A stretch of DNA of 16,621 nucleotides, taken from contig JBHAFL010000092.1 of assembly GCA_041856085.1 (NCBI GenBank), positions 1-16,621 of the forward strand. The letters are read 5' to 3'. Below are positions 1 to 7,454 of this stretch, in pieces. The notes beneath the pieces were generated by a model. It searched no databases and was not told where the DNA came from. It worked only from the letters and a program-made list of their open reading frames with translations. The DNA comes from RUG754 sp041856085. Its GTDB lineage: Bacteria > Bacillota > Clostridia > Peptostreptococcales > Anaerovoracaceae. Position 1 is the stretch's first letter. Each line of letters begins with the position of its first letter. The position numbers were made by a program, and so were the translations under genes.

Positions 1-1
1 G

Positions 2-928
2 GGTACGTCCTGCCTTGATATAGGCGGACGTCTCGTGAAGATTGAATCGGGCAGAATCAGCTATATATCCGAAAAAACGGCAAGGCTGATAGAACATTAC
101 GGACTTGATATAAAGGCAGGACAGGCAGCCGACGAGAAAAAGCTCAGAGGGCTTGCGGAGGCAATGGCGGCGCAGCTGGCGATGGCGGTAGGACTTCGTC
201 CGAGGGACGACTTTCATCTTAAGATGTATACGAATGACGGTAAACCGCTTCCCGAGGAAATATCGCCGGACGGCATAACCTTTTCGGGCGGCGTAGCGGT
301 GATAGCGTATCAGGAAACGGGCGAAGAAAAATACAAATACGGAGATATCGGGATTCTTTTGGGCGACGCGATAAGGACGAAGGGATTTTTTGCGGGAACG
401 GAAATATATCCGTCTGTTGAAACCATAAGAGCTACGGTTGTGGGAGCGGGTACTCACACCACGGAGGTGAGCGGCAGCACTATAAGATATGAGGAGGACG
501 TACTCCCGTTAAAGAATATAGCCGTAGTCAAAATGTCGGAGGAGGAAGAGGCGGAGCTCCCGCGTTTGTCAGAAAGCCTATCAAAAAAAATCGAGATATA
601 TACGGACAGGAACAGAGACGAGTGTGTGGCGATAGCCTTTAGCGGAGAAAGCTTTAAGACCTTTGACAGGGTACAGGAGCTTGCGAGCGCCGTAATAGCG
701 GGGCTTAGGAACTATGACAATCCTGCCGTGCCCGTATTGGTTATAGTCGAAAACGATATAGGAAAGGTATTGGGAAACGCCCTGAAAGTTCTCTATGAGG
801 GGAAGCGAAAGGTGATTTGTATTGACAATATCTTCGTTAAGGACGGAGACTTCGTGGATATCGGCAGACCGGTAGCCGGTGGAAGAGTAGTTCCCGTTGT
901 AACGAAGACTTTGATATTTAACCGTTAG
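2..928 (+). CDS. eutA: Ethanolamine ammonia-lyase reactivating factor EutA (5' truncated)
   Basis: EutA is the ATP-dependent chaperone that reactivates ethanolamine ammonia-lyase by swapping damaged cobalamin for fresh adenosylcobalamin. The frame is open from base 2 to the stop at 926-928, giving 308 visible residues. The first visible residues, with the motif LDIGGRLVKIESGRISYIS, match the middle of EutA, and the C-terminal stretch GRPVAGGRVVPVVTKTLIF is the usual family ending. EutA proteins are normally about 470 residues, so roughly the N-terminal third lies outside the window. A GTG at base 35 is therefore internal and not the start. It is followed 31 bases later by eutB, the enzyme subunit it serves. 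The family call is confident; only the missing 5' end is uncertain. Confidence 0.93.
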   Translation, partial: GTSCLDIGGRLVKIESGRISYISEKTARLIEHYGLDIKAGQAADEKKLRGLAEAMAAQLAMAVGLRPRDDFHLKMYTNDGKPLPEEISPDGITFSGGVAVIAYQETGEEKYKYGDIGILLGDAIRTKGFFAGTEIYPSVETIRATVVGAGTHTTEVSGSTIRYEEDVLPLKNIAVVKMSEEEEAELPRLSESLSKKIEIYTDRNRDECVAIAFSGESFKTFDRVQELASAVIAGLRNYDNPAVPVLVIVENDIGKVLGNALKVLYEGKRKVICIDNIFVKDGDFVDIGRPVAGGRVVPVVTKTLIFNR

Positions 929-959
929 TTATAATTAAGAAAGCAAGAGGTGAGTAATC

Positions 960-2330
960 GTGATCTTAAAAACCAAGCTGTTCGGCCATAATTATGAATT
1001 CAAGTCGATTCGAGAAGTTATGGCTAAGGCGAACGAAGAAAAGTCGGGTGATAAGCTTGCCGGAATCGCGGCGGAATCGGCAGAGGAGAGAATCGCCGCA
1101 AAATGGGTTCTATCCAACCTGACGCTGAATGATTTAAGAAACAGCCCCGCCGTTCCTTATGAAGAGGACGAGGTAACGAGAATCATTCAGGACGATGTAA
1201 ACGAAAGTATTTTTAATGAGCACAAGAATAAGACGGTAGCAGAGTTCAGAGAATGGCTTTTGGACACCGAGACAAGCGGAGATATGATAAAAAGAGCTTC
1301 GCGCGGTATCACAAGCGAAATCGTATCCGGCGTAACCAAGCTGATGGGCAACCTCGATTTGATTTACGGTGCGAAAAAAATCGAAATAACCGCTCACTGC
1401 AACACCACGATAGGCAAGAGAGGAACTTTCTCCTCAAGATTGCAGCCGAACCACACCACAGACGACCCTACAGGTATTCTTGCCTCCACGATGGAGGGCT
1501 TCAGCGTGGGCTGCGGCGACGCCGTTCTCGGTTTGAACCCCGTAGACGATTCGGTTGAAAGCATCGCAAGACTCTTGAAGCAGTTTGATGACTTCAGGAA
1601 CAAATGGGAAATCCCGACTCAGATATGTGTGCTCGCTCACGTATCAAGCCAGATAGAGGCGGCGAAAAAATTGGGAGCGCCGGTCGACTTGATATTCCAG
1701 TCTATCGCAGGCTCCCAAAAAGGCAACGAGACTTTCGGCATTACCGCCGATATGGTTCAGGATGCAAGGGATTATGCTCTAACTTTCGGGCGGGCGACAG
1801 GTCCGAACGTAATGTATTTTGAAACGGGGCAGGGCTCCGAGCTTTCAGCGGAAGCCCATAACGGCTGGGATCAGCTGACAATGGAAGCAAGATGCTACGG
1901 ATTCGCGAAGAGATTCCAACCGTTCCTTACAAACACGGTAGTAGGATTCATCGGCCCTGAATATCTCTATGATTCGAAGCAGGTAATAAGAGCCGGCCTT
2001 GAAGACCACTTTATGGGTAAGCTGACGGGAATCTCGATGGGCTGCGACGCATGCTACACCAACCATATGAAAGCGGATCAAAACGACATAGAAAACCTTG
2101 CCGCTATGTTGGTCGCTGCGGGCTGTAACTACATCATGGGAGTGCCCGAGGGAGACGACTGTATGCTGATGTATCAATGTACAGGCTACCATGAAGCCGC
2201 GGCTCTGAGAGAGGTGTTCGGATTGCGGCCTATCAGAGAGTTTGACGTTTGGCTTGAGAAAATGGGATTTTCGAAAGACGGTAAACTGACTCCGTTAGCA
2301 GGAGACGCGTCGGTATTTCTTAAGAAGTAA
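960..2330 (+). CDS. eutB: Ethanolamine ammonia-lyase large subunit EutB
   Basis: This is the catalytic large subunit of adenosylcobalamin-dependent ethanolamine ammonia-lyase, which converts ethanolamine to acetaldehyde and ammonia inside the microcompartment. The 456 residues match the usual full length. The substrate-site arginine is seen as Arg160 in SSRLQPNHTTDDPTG, and the active-site glutamate as Glu288 in MYFETGQGSELSAEAHNG; both correspond by motif to the known Salmonella residues. The GTG start at 960 is chosen because an AAGAGGTGAG ribosome binding site lies just upstream and the N-terminus MILKTKLFGHNYEF is the conserved family beginning. It is followed by eutC after 15 bases, consistent with coupled production of the two subunits. 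Confidence 0.98.
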   Translation: MILKTKLFGHNYEFKSIREVMAKANEEKSGDKLAGIAAESAEERIAAKWVLSNLTLNDLRNSPAVPYEEDEVTRIIQDDVNESIFNEHKNKTVAEFREWLLDTETSGDMIKRASRGITSEIVSGVTKLMGNLDLIYGAKKIEITAHCNTTIGKRGTFSSRLQPNHTTDDPTGILASTMEGFSVGCGDAVLGLNPVDDSVESIARLLKQFDDFRNKWEIPTQICVLAHVSSQIEAAKKLGAPVDLIFQSIAGSQKGNETFGITADMVQDARDYALTFGRATGPNVMYFETGQGSELSAEAHNGWDQLTMEARCYGFAKRFQPFLTNTVVGFIGPEYLYDSKQVIRAGLEDHFMGKLTGISMGCDACYTNHMKADQNDIENLAAMLVAAGCNYIMGVPEGDDCMLMYQCTGYHEAAALREVFGLRPIREFDVWLEKMGFSKDGKLTPLAGDASVFLKK

Positions 2331-2345
2331 AAGGAGGACAGTATA

Positions 2346-3236
2346 GTGGATACAAGAGAATTAAGGGCCATAATCGAAGACGTGCTGTCCGAGATGAACA
2401 TCGGACAGGGGACGAGCCCCGATAAGGACGAAGTAAAGGAAGAAGTCTGCTGTGATACTCCTATGGTTGAAGAGGGATTTTTAGAGGATATCACCGCAAT
2501 AGACATTAAGAAACAGTATTTGGTAGAGAACCCTTATGACAGGGAGGGATTCTACGAGCTTAAGCAATTCGCACCTTGCCGCTTGGGAATAGGTAAGGCG
2601 GGAGCGAGATATAAGACCTTGCCGCAGCTGATGTTCAGGGCTGCGCACTCGGCGGCTCAGGACGCCGTTTTCTCCGACGTCGACCAGGACTTTGTAGATA
2701 ACTTAGGGCTGTTCTCGGTGCAATCGCGCTGCGATAACAAGGACATCTATCTCACAAGACCGGATCTGGGAAGAAGATTAAACGAAGAGGCTGTAGCAAC
2801 CATAAAAGAAAAATGTGAAAAAGCTCCTCAGGTGCAGATCTTCGTGTCCGACGGTCTCAGCTCCGCGGCGGTAGCCGCCAACACGAAAGATGTGCTGGCA
2901 GGACTGACGCAAGGGCTAAAGAGCAGCGGAATCAAGGTGGGCACGCCGTTCTTTGTAAAATACGGACGAGTAGGCTCAATGGACGAGGTGAGCGAAATCA
3001 CGGGCGCGGACGTAACCTGCGTGCTTATCGGCGAGAGACCCGGACTGATTACCGCCACGTCGATGTCGGCATATATCGCGTACAAGGCGACAATAGGTAT
3101 GCCGGAGGCAAGAAGAACGGTGGTTTCAAACATTCACTCCGCGGGCACGATTCCTGCCGAGGCGGGAGCGCATATCGCGGAGGTAATAAAAACAATTCTT
3201 GATAAAAAAGCAAGCGGAACCGACTTAAAGCTATAA
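2346..3236 (+). CDS. eutC: Ethanolamine ammonia-lyase small subunit EutC
   Basis: EutC is the small subunit of ethanolamine ammonia-lyase and forms, with EutB, the cobalamin-binding interface. It has 296 residues, the normal length. The first 18 residues (MDTRELRAIIEDVLSEMN) form a short amphipathic helix, the type of encapsulation peptide known to target EutC to the shell lumen. A variable acidic linker follows, and the conserved core begins near residue 55 (NPYDREGFYELKQF). Later conserved stretches include ARYKTLPQLMFRAAHSAAQDAV and VFVSDGLSSAA-like sequence. The GTG start follows a perfect AAGGAGG at 2331-2337 directly after the eutB stop. Confidence 0.97.
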   Translation: MDTRELRAIIEDVLSEMNIGQGTSPDKDEVKEEVCCDTPMVEEGFLEDITAIDIKKQYLVENPYDREGFYELKQFAPCRLGIGKAGARYKTLPQLMFRAAHSAAQDAVFSDVDQDFVDNLGLFSVQSRCDNKDIYLTRPDLGRRLNEEAVATIKEKCEKAPQVQIFVSDGLSSAAVAANTKDVLAGLTQGLKSSGIKVGTPFFVKYGRVGSMDEVSEITGADVTCVLIGERPGLITATSMSAYIAYKATIGMPEARRTVVSNIHSAGTIPAEAGAHIAEVIKTILDKKASGTDLKL

Positions 3237-3258
3237 TCTTAAAACAAGGAGAGAAAAA

Positions 3259-3915
3259 ATGAAAAGAGATCCATTAAAAGCGAGTGTACTGGCGGCAAAG
3301 ATAATCCCGAACGCCAGTCCGGAAATGTTAAAAGATTTTGAAAATCTTCCGGATAATTTCAAGTCTTTAGCTCTTATCACCGCCGACAGCGATGACGTTA
3401 CCTATACGGCGCTCGATGAGGCGACGAAAAAGGCTGACGTCGTAGTTGCATATGCTAAAAGCTTTTATGCAGGAGCAGCTAACGCGAACACGAAACTTGC
3501 GGGAGAAATAATCGGGATTTTGGCGGGTCCGAATCCTGCCGAGGTAAAGAGCGGATTAGACGCTGCAATCGATATGATTGAGAACGGCGCATACTTCGTT
3601 TCAGCTAACGACGACGACACTATCTGCTATTATGCGCACTGCATTTCGAGAACAGGCTCATACCTCTCGGCGGGAGCGGGAATCCCTGAGGGCGAAGCGC
3701 TGGCATATCTGATAGCGCCGCCTCTTGAAGCTATGTATGCGGTCGACGCCGCTCTAAAAGCAGCCGACGTTAAGCTATGCGTGCTCTATGCACCGCCATC
3801 GGAGACAAACTTCGGCGGAGCGCTTCTCACGGGAAGCCAGTCCGCATGCAAGTCCGCATGCGACGCGTTCGCGGCGGCGGTGGAGTTCGTAGCAGAAAAT
3901 CCGACAGCGTTTTAA
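3259..3915 (+). CDS. eutL: Microcompartment shell trimer EutL (BMC-T)
   Basis: EutL is a tandem-BMC-domain shell protein that forms trimers with a gated central pore in the microcompartment facets. The 218-residue length is typical. Two BMC folds can be followed: the first covers about residues 1-110, and the second starts around the CYYAHCISRTGSYLSAGAGI segment and continues through GEALAYLIAPPLEAMYAVDAAL. The N-terminus MKRDPLKASVLAAKIIPNASP is highly characteristic of EutL. A GGAGAG ribosome binding site precedes the ATG. It sits between the lyase genes and the hexamer shell genes, the usual place for eutL. Confidence 0.96.
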   Translation: MKRDPLKASVLAAKIIPNASPEMLKDFENLPDNFKSLALITADSDDVTYTALDEATKKADVVVAYAKSFYAGAANANTKLAGEIIGILAGPNPAEVKSGLDAAIDMIENGAYFVSANDDDTICYYAHCISRTGSYLSAGAGIPEGEALAYLIAPPLEAMYAVDAALKAADVKLCVLYAPPSETNFGGALLTGSQSACKSACDAFAAAVEFVAENPTAF

Positions 3916-3934
3916 TTGAAGAGGAGGGACTGAA

Positions 3935-4219
3935 ATGAATAACTTACAGGCATTAGGAATGATAGAAACCAAGGGACTTGTCGGCTCGATAGAAGCGGCG
4001 GACGCGATGGTAAAAGCCGCGAACGTAGTGCTGATAGGCAAGGTTCTTGTCGGCGGTGGTCTTGTGACGGTAATGGTAAGAGGCGACGTAGGAGCCGTCA
4101 AGGCGGCGGTTGACGCCGGTGCGGCGGCAGCCGAAAGAGTAGGCGAGCTTCTTTCGATCCATGTAATACCGAGACCGCACTCGGACGTTGAGATGATATT
4201 GCCTCAGGCTGCTGAATAA
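3935..4219 (+). CDS. eutM: Microcompartment shell hexamer EutM, copy 1 (BMC-H)
   Basis: This is a single-BMC-domain shell protein of 94 residues that forms hexamers, the main facet tile. The family signature GMIETKGLVGSIEAADAMVKAA opens the protein and HVIPRPHSDVEMILP closes the domain. An AGGAGGG ribosome binding site precedes the ATG. Residues 3-91 are identical to those of the second EutM gene at 4789; only residue 2 (Asn here, Thr there) and the short tail (AAE here, VK there) differ. The two copies are separated by an EutK-like gene. EutM, CsoS1A-like and PduA-like proteins cannot be told apart in function by sequence alone; context supports EutM. Confidence 0.96.
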   Translation: MNNLQALGMIETKGLVGSIEAADAMVKAANVVLIGKVLVGGGLVTVMVRGDVGAVKAAVDAGAAAAERVGELLSIHVIPRPHSDVEMILPQAAE

Positions 4220-4237
4220 GATTAGAGGAGAACTGTT

Positions 4238-4771
4238 ATGGAAGCCTTAGGAATGATAGAAGTGTACGGCAGAATAGGAGCCATAGAAGGCTTGGACAGC
4301 GCCCTGAAGGCTGCGAATGTTTCTCTGGTAAATATGATTCGCGTAGGCGGCGGCTATACCACCGTGCTGATTGAAGGCGACGTCGGCGCCGTAAAGGCCG
4401 CGATTGACGCGGCGGCAGCGGCGGCAGAGAGAGTCGGGAAGCTTATTTCCCTACATGTAATACCCAGACCTGACAGCAGCGTCAGAGCTATGGTCGATAT
4501 GGCTGAAAACCTGCCGGCAGCGGCTGAGGCGATAAAAGTTTCGCAAAAAATCACTGCGGAGGCACATGCCGAACCGCAATCGGAAACGCCGAAAAAAGAA
4601 ATAGATGAAACCGGAGAGCTTTCGGAAGACAGCTTCACGAAATTGGAGAGCCTGACGGTAGGCGAGCTCAGGACGCTGGCAAGAAGCAGGAAAGACTTTT
4701 CAATGACAAAGGAAGAAATAAAATTTGCTAAAAAAGATGAGCTTGTTAACGCGCTGAAATCAAAGAAGTAA
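4238..4771 (+). CDS. eutK: EutK-like shell protein: BMC domain plus C-terminal SAP/Rho-N-like domain
   Basis: This 177-residue protein has an N-terminal BMC-H domain (about residues 1-88, from MEALGMIEVYGRIGAIEGLD to LHVIPRPDSSVRAM). A charged, Ala/Glu/Lys-rich linker spans about residues 90-130, and a small helical domain covers about residues 131-177. That domain (LTVGELRTLARS ... KKDELVNAL) looks like a SAP or Rho N-terminal helix-extension-helix fold, a nucleic-acid-binding type. EutK of enterics also joins a BMC domain to a C-terminal nucleic-acid-binding-like domain, but of winged-helix type, so this is an analogue rather than a clear orthologue. It lies between the two eutM genes. The shell role is confident; any nucleic-acid binding is inference. 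Confidence 0.85.
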   Translation: MEALGMIEVYGRIGAIEGLDSALKAANVSLVNMIRVGGGYTTVLIEGDVGAVKAAIDAAAAAAERVGKLISLHVIPRPDSSVRAMVDMAENLPAAAEAIKVSQKITAEAHAEPQSETPKKEIDETGELSEDSFTKLESLTVGELRTLARSRKDFSMTKEEIKFAKKDELVNALKSKK

Positions 4772-4788
4772 TTACGGAGGTAATAAAA

Positions 4789-5070
4789 ATGACAAATTTA
4801 CAGGCATTAGGAATGATAGAAACCAAGGGTCTTGTCGGCTCGATAGAAGCGGCGGACGCTATGGTTAAAGCCGCGAACGTAGTGCTGATAGGCAAGGTTC
4901 TTGTCGGCGGAGGACTTGTGACGGTAATGGTAAGAGGCGACGTAGGAGCCGTCAAGGCGGCGGTTGATGCCGGTGCGGCGGCAGCCGAAAGAGTAGGCGA
5001 GCTTCTTTCAATCCACGTAATACCGAGACCGCATTCGGACGTTGAGATGATATTGCCTCAGGTAAAATAG
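4789..5070 (+). CDS. eutM: Microcompartment shell hexamer EutM, copy 2 (BMC-H)
   Basis: This is the second EutM-type hexameric shell protein, 93 residues. A GGAGG ribosome binding site at 4776-4780 precedes the ATG. From residue 3 to residue 91 the protein is identical to copy 1 at 3935, yet the DNA shows about ten substitutions across the shared codons, all silent third-position changes (for example Gly GGT/GGA, Asp GAC/GAT, His CAT/CAC). The copies therefore are not a brand-new duplication: they have either been held by strong purifying selection or partly homogenised. The distinct C-terminal tails could give slightly different packing or cargo contacts, but that is speculation. Confidence 0.96.
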   Translation: MTNLQALGMIETKGLVGSIEAADAMVKAANVVLIGKVLVGGGLVTVMVRGDVGAVKAAVDAGAAAAERVGELLSIHVIPRPHSDVEMILPQVK

Positions 5071-5093
5071 CTGAAGAAAAGGGGGTGTTGTAG

Positions 5094-5861
5094 TTGAAAG
5101 TAATTACCGAAGCCATATTGAGGGCGGAGCTGAAAGCTACAGAACCTGAAGTTTACTATATTCCTGAGGGAAAGATTCTGTCACCTGCCGCGAGAGAATA
5201 TCTTAATCAGATGCAGATTGATATCGACCACGAGAGAAACAGGGTGAAAACTGCCGAAGCGCAGGTTGCGATAAAGGAGAGCCGGCCGCCTGAATCAGCC
5301 GTCGCGAGATACATCGACTATGAAACGGGCGCCGGCTACTCCGAGAAGCCCGAGCATATGACGCAGCTTTTCGGCAACAGGCTTGTCGATAAGGATCACC
5401 CTCGCATCAGATACAGAGGCAAGCTCGACAGACTTCAAGCCGATACGGTATATGCACAGACCATGATTGCAAAAGCCGAAAACAGTGAAAAAATACTTAG
5501 AGACTTGGATGATATACTTGTGACGCTCAGGGAACTGATGAGATGCGAGGTTATGGATGAGCCGTTCACAAGGGAAACCATCATAGGGCTCGACCATGAT
5601 ACCCTGAGAGAACAGTCCCATTTTCCGATGAAGTATTTTAACATCAGGCAGATGACTCTTCCTGAATATTCGATGGGTATGACGTATGCGCTGCTGAATC
5701 TTCTCAGAGCGGAGGTGAGGGAACTCGAGGTCATATCGGTCGAGGCCTTTAAGGAAAAAAGGCGAATCGAGAGAAGCGACATTGTAGAGGAGCTTAACAG
5801 ACTTTCGAGCGCACTTCACATAATGATGTGCAGGTATCTCGCAGGAGAATATAGTAAGTGA
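5094..5861 (+). CDS. eutT: Corrinoid adenosyltransferase EutT (variant without Cys metal motif)
   Basis: EutT transfers adenosyl from ATP to cob(I)alamin, making the coenzyme for EutBC. The 255 residues begin with an N-terminal module (ITEAILRAEL ... LSPAAREYLNQMQIDI, residues 4-43) typical of EutT. The adenosyltransferase core follows at about residues 75-255, including EKPEHMTQLFGNRLVDKDHPRIRYRGKLD and a C-terminal helical bundle. The HX11CCX2C metal motif described for Salmonella EutT is absent: no cysteine follows His in this stretch, as I recall for other Firmicute EutT proteins. The TTG start at 5094 is preceded by GGGGGTG and fits the conserved N-terminus. It follows eutM copy 2 after 23 bases. 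Confidence 0.93.
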   Translation: MKVITEAILRAELKATEPEVYYIPEGKILSPAAREYLNQMQIDIDHERNRVKTAEAQVAIKESRPPESAVARYIDYETGAGYSEKPEHMTQLFGNRLVDKDHPRIRYRGKLDRLQADTVYAQTMIAKAENSEKILRDLDDILVTLRELMRCEVMDEPFTRETIIGLDHDTLREQSHFPMKYFNIRQMTLPEYSMGMTYALLNLLRAEVRELEVISVEAFKEKRRIERSDIVEELNRLSSALHIMMCRYLAGEYSK

Positions 5862-5901
5862 TAAGATATGAAGATATTGTCGATAAAACAGGAGGTAGAC
5901 C

Positions 5902-6156
5902 ATGCTGCTCGGAAAAGTGGTAAATCGTATATGGGCTACGCAAAAAGCGGACTCATTATCAAAATACAAGCTGCTTCTTGTTGAATTATCGGATAATATG
6001 AGCCACAAAACCGTAGTTGCGGCGGATTCGACAGACGCCGGAGTAGGAGACACTGTCATATTGGTAGGCGGCAGCGGAGCCAGACTTGGCAATGTCCCCT
6101 CGAATACGCCTGTAGATGCCACGATAATAGGTATAGTGGACGAAAAGAAATCCTGA
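5902..6156 (+). CDS. eutN: Microcompartment vertex pentamer EutN/CcmL, copy 1 (BMC-P)
   Basis: This is an 84-residue pentameric shell protein of the EutN/CcmL/CsoS4 family, which caps the vertices of the icosahedral shell. Conserved marks are the opening MLLGKVVNRIWATQKADSL, the central DAGVGDTVILVGGSGAR, and PVDATIIGIVD near the end. A GGAGGT ribosome binding site lies at 5891-5896, six bases before the ATG. It stands 40 bases after the eutT stop and 14 bases before eutH. A second, more divergent EutN-type gene lies at 9075, so the operon has two vertex proteins. Confidence 0.95.
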   Translation: MLLGKVVNRIWATQKADSLSKYKLLLVELSDNMSHKTVVAADSTDAGVGDTVILVGGSGARLGNVPSNTPVDATIIGIVDEKKS

Positions 6157-6170
6157 TATGGAGGTAGAAT

Positions 6171-7406
6171 ATGTTTGACGAACTGATTGGATACATTACC
6201 GAGGGTAGTGTTTTTACTGAGAGCGTTTCGGAATGGATAGCTAATCTATCCGTCAATTCCGTAATAATCTTTATTATGATGATATTTATGTTGGTAGGAG
6301 CCGTTGACAAAATCAGAGGAAACAAGCACGGCTACGGCGAGCAGTTCGATGAGGGCTTCAACGCTATGGGTCCGCTGGCGCTTGCTATGGCGGGAGTCGT
6401 AGCGGCTGCACCGGTGCTCGCGATCATATTGAAACCGATAATAGTTCCGATTTATCAGCTTGTAGGAGCGGACGCGTCGATGTTCGCTACGACGCTGCTT
6501 GCCTGTGATATGGGCGGATACCCGCTCGCCATGCAGATGGCGTCTGACGAAAGCATCGGCAACTTCTCCGGATTGATTCTGGGAACTATGATGGGGCCTA
6601 CAATCGTATTCACGATTCCCGTTGCTCTCAGCATAATTAAAAAAGAGGATAGAGGCTATCTCGGAGCCGGTATATTGGCGGGTCTTATTACGATTCCTAT
6701 CGGCTGTATAGCGGGCGGACTGGTTATGAATATGACCCCGTATAAGATTAACCTTATGAGAATCCTGATAAACCTGATTCCTGTAATTTTTATAGCGGGC
6801 CTCATAGTACTCGGACTGTGGTTCATACCGCAGAAGATGATAAACGGATTTAACAAGTTCGGTACGGCGGTAACGATTGTAATAACTTTCTTTACCGCGG
6901 TTGCGGTATTTGAGTATCAGACGGGGATTCATTTTCCTCTGATGAATCTGATGGTAGAGCCGGTAGACGGAGTGGTTCCTCTTGAGTCCGGACTTTTAGT
7001 CTGCGGACAGATTTCAATCGTGTTGATTGGAGCGTTCCCTATGGTTAAGTGGATAACAAAGACATTCGCAAAACCGCTCGAAAAGGTCGGCAACAGCTTA
7101 GGTATGAATGAAGCGGGCTCGGCAGGTCTCATTGCGAACTTAGCTAACAATATCGCTATGTTTAACATAATGGGAGATATGAACCCTAAGGGAAAACTTC
7201 TGAACGTGGCGTTTGCGGTATCCGCAGCCTTCGTTTTCGGAGACCACTTAGGCTTCACGGCAGGTGTAAACTCCGAGATGATATTCCCTGTAGTGGTGGG
7301 AAAATTGGTCGCAGGTATCACTGCGTTGATTTTAGCTAACATCTTGGCGCCTATGCTGCTGTCAAAGGTTCAGAGCGGCCCGACAGAAGCTGAAGAAAAA
7401 GAATAA
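6171..7406 (+). CDS. eutH: Ethanolamine transporter EutH
   Basis: EutH is the membrane protein that admits ethanolamine into the cell. The 411 residues contain about ten hydrophobic segments, starting with VNSVIIFIMMIFMLVGAV (about residues 28-46) and continuing through MAGVVAAAPVLAIILKPIIV and PVIFIAGLIVLGLWFIP. Family stretches FDEGFNAMGPLALAMAGV, ACDMGGYPLAMQMA and the C-terminal FGDHLGFTAGVN are clear. The Shine-Dalgarno TGGAGGT lies eight bases before the ATG. The tail after residue 395 (SGPTEAEEKE) is acidic and probably cytoplasmic. The stop codon lies inside an RNA inverted-repeat structure shared with the gap before eutQ. Confidence 0.96.
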   Translation: MFDELIGYITEGSVFTESVSEWIANLSVNSVIIFIMMIFMLVGAVDKIRGNKHGYGEQFDEGFNAMGPLALAMAGVVAAAPVLAIILKPIIVPIYQLVGADASMFATTLLACDMGGYPLAMQMASDESIGNFSGLILGTMMGPTIVFTIPVALSIIKKEDRGYLGAGILAGLITIPIGCIAGGLVMNMTPYKINLMRILINLIPVIFIAGLIVLGLWFIPQKMINGFNKFGTAVTIVITFFTAVAVFEYQTGIHFPLMNLMVEPVDGVVPLESGLLVCGQISIVLIGAFPMVKWITKTFAKPLEKVGNSLGMNEAGSAGLIANLANNIAMFNIMGDMNPKGKLLNVAFAVSAAFVFGDHLGFTAGVNSEMIFPVVVGKLVAGITALILANILAPMLLSKVQSGPTEAEEKE

Positions 7407-7438
7407 CCCGTTCAGGGGATTTTTTGAACGGCAGCTTC
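7386..7438 (+). other. Two-tier inverted repeat spanning the eutH stop
   Basis: An inner perfect 7-bp stem joins 7408-7414 (CCGTTCA) to 7425-7431 (TGAACGG) with a 10-base loop. Directly outside its 3' arm, an outer perfect 7-bp stem joins 7386-7392 (GAAGCTG) to 7432-7438 (CAGCTTC), leaving a 15-base bulge on the 5' side that holds the eutH stop codon. The run of T lies in the inner loop, not after the stem, so this is not an ordinary terminator. It may be a processing, stability or attenuation element between the transporter gene and eutQ. Confidence 0.55.
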
Positions 7439-7454
7439 AGGACAGGAGAACGAT

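Noticed and set aside
35..928. GTG at base 35 as the true start of eutA
   Set aside because: The frame stays open to base 2 and the upstream residues (LDIGGRL) belong to the EutA core; a start here would give a protein about one third too short.
5295..6122. Minus-strand open frame of 275 codons across eutT and eutN
   Set aside because: It overlaps two well-supported genes, resembles no family, and is explained by the codon composition of the plus-strand genes.
6246..6932. Minus-strand open frame of 228 codons inside eutH
   Set aside because: It is rich in Tyr, Arg and Asn as expected for an antisense shadow of a membrane protein, with no recognisable domain.
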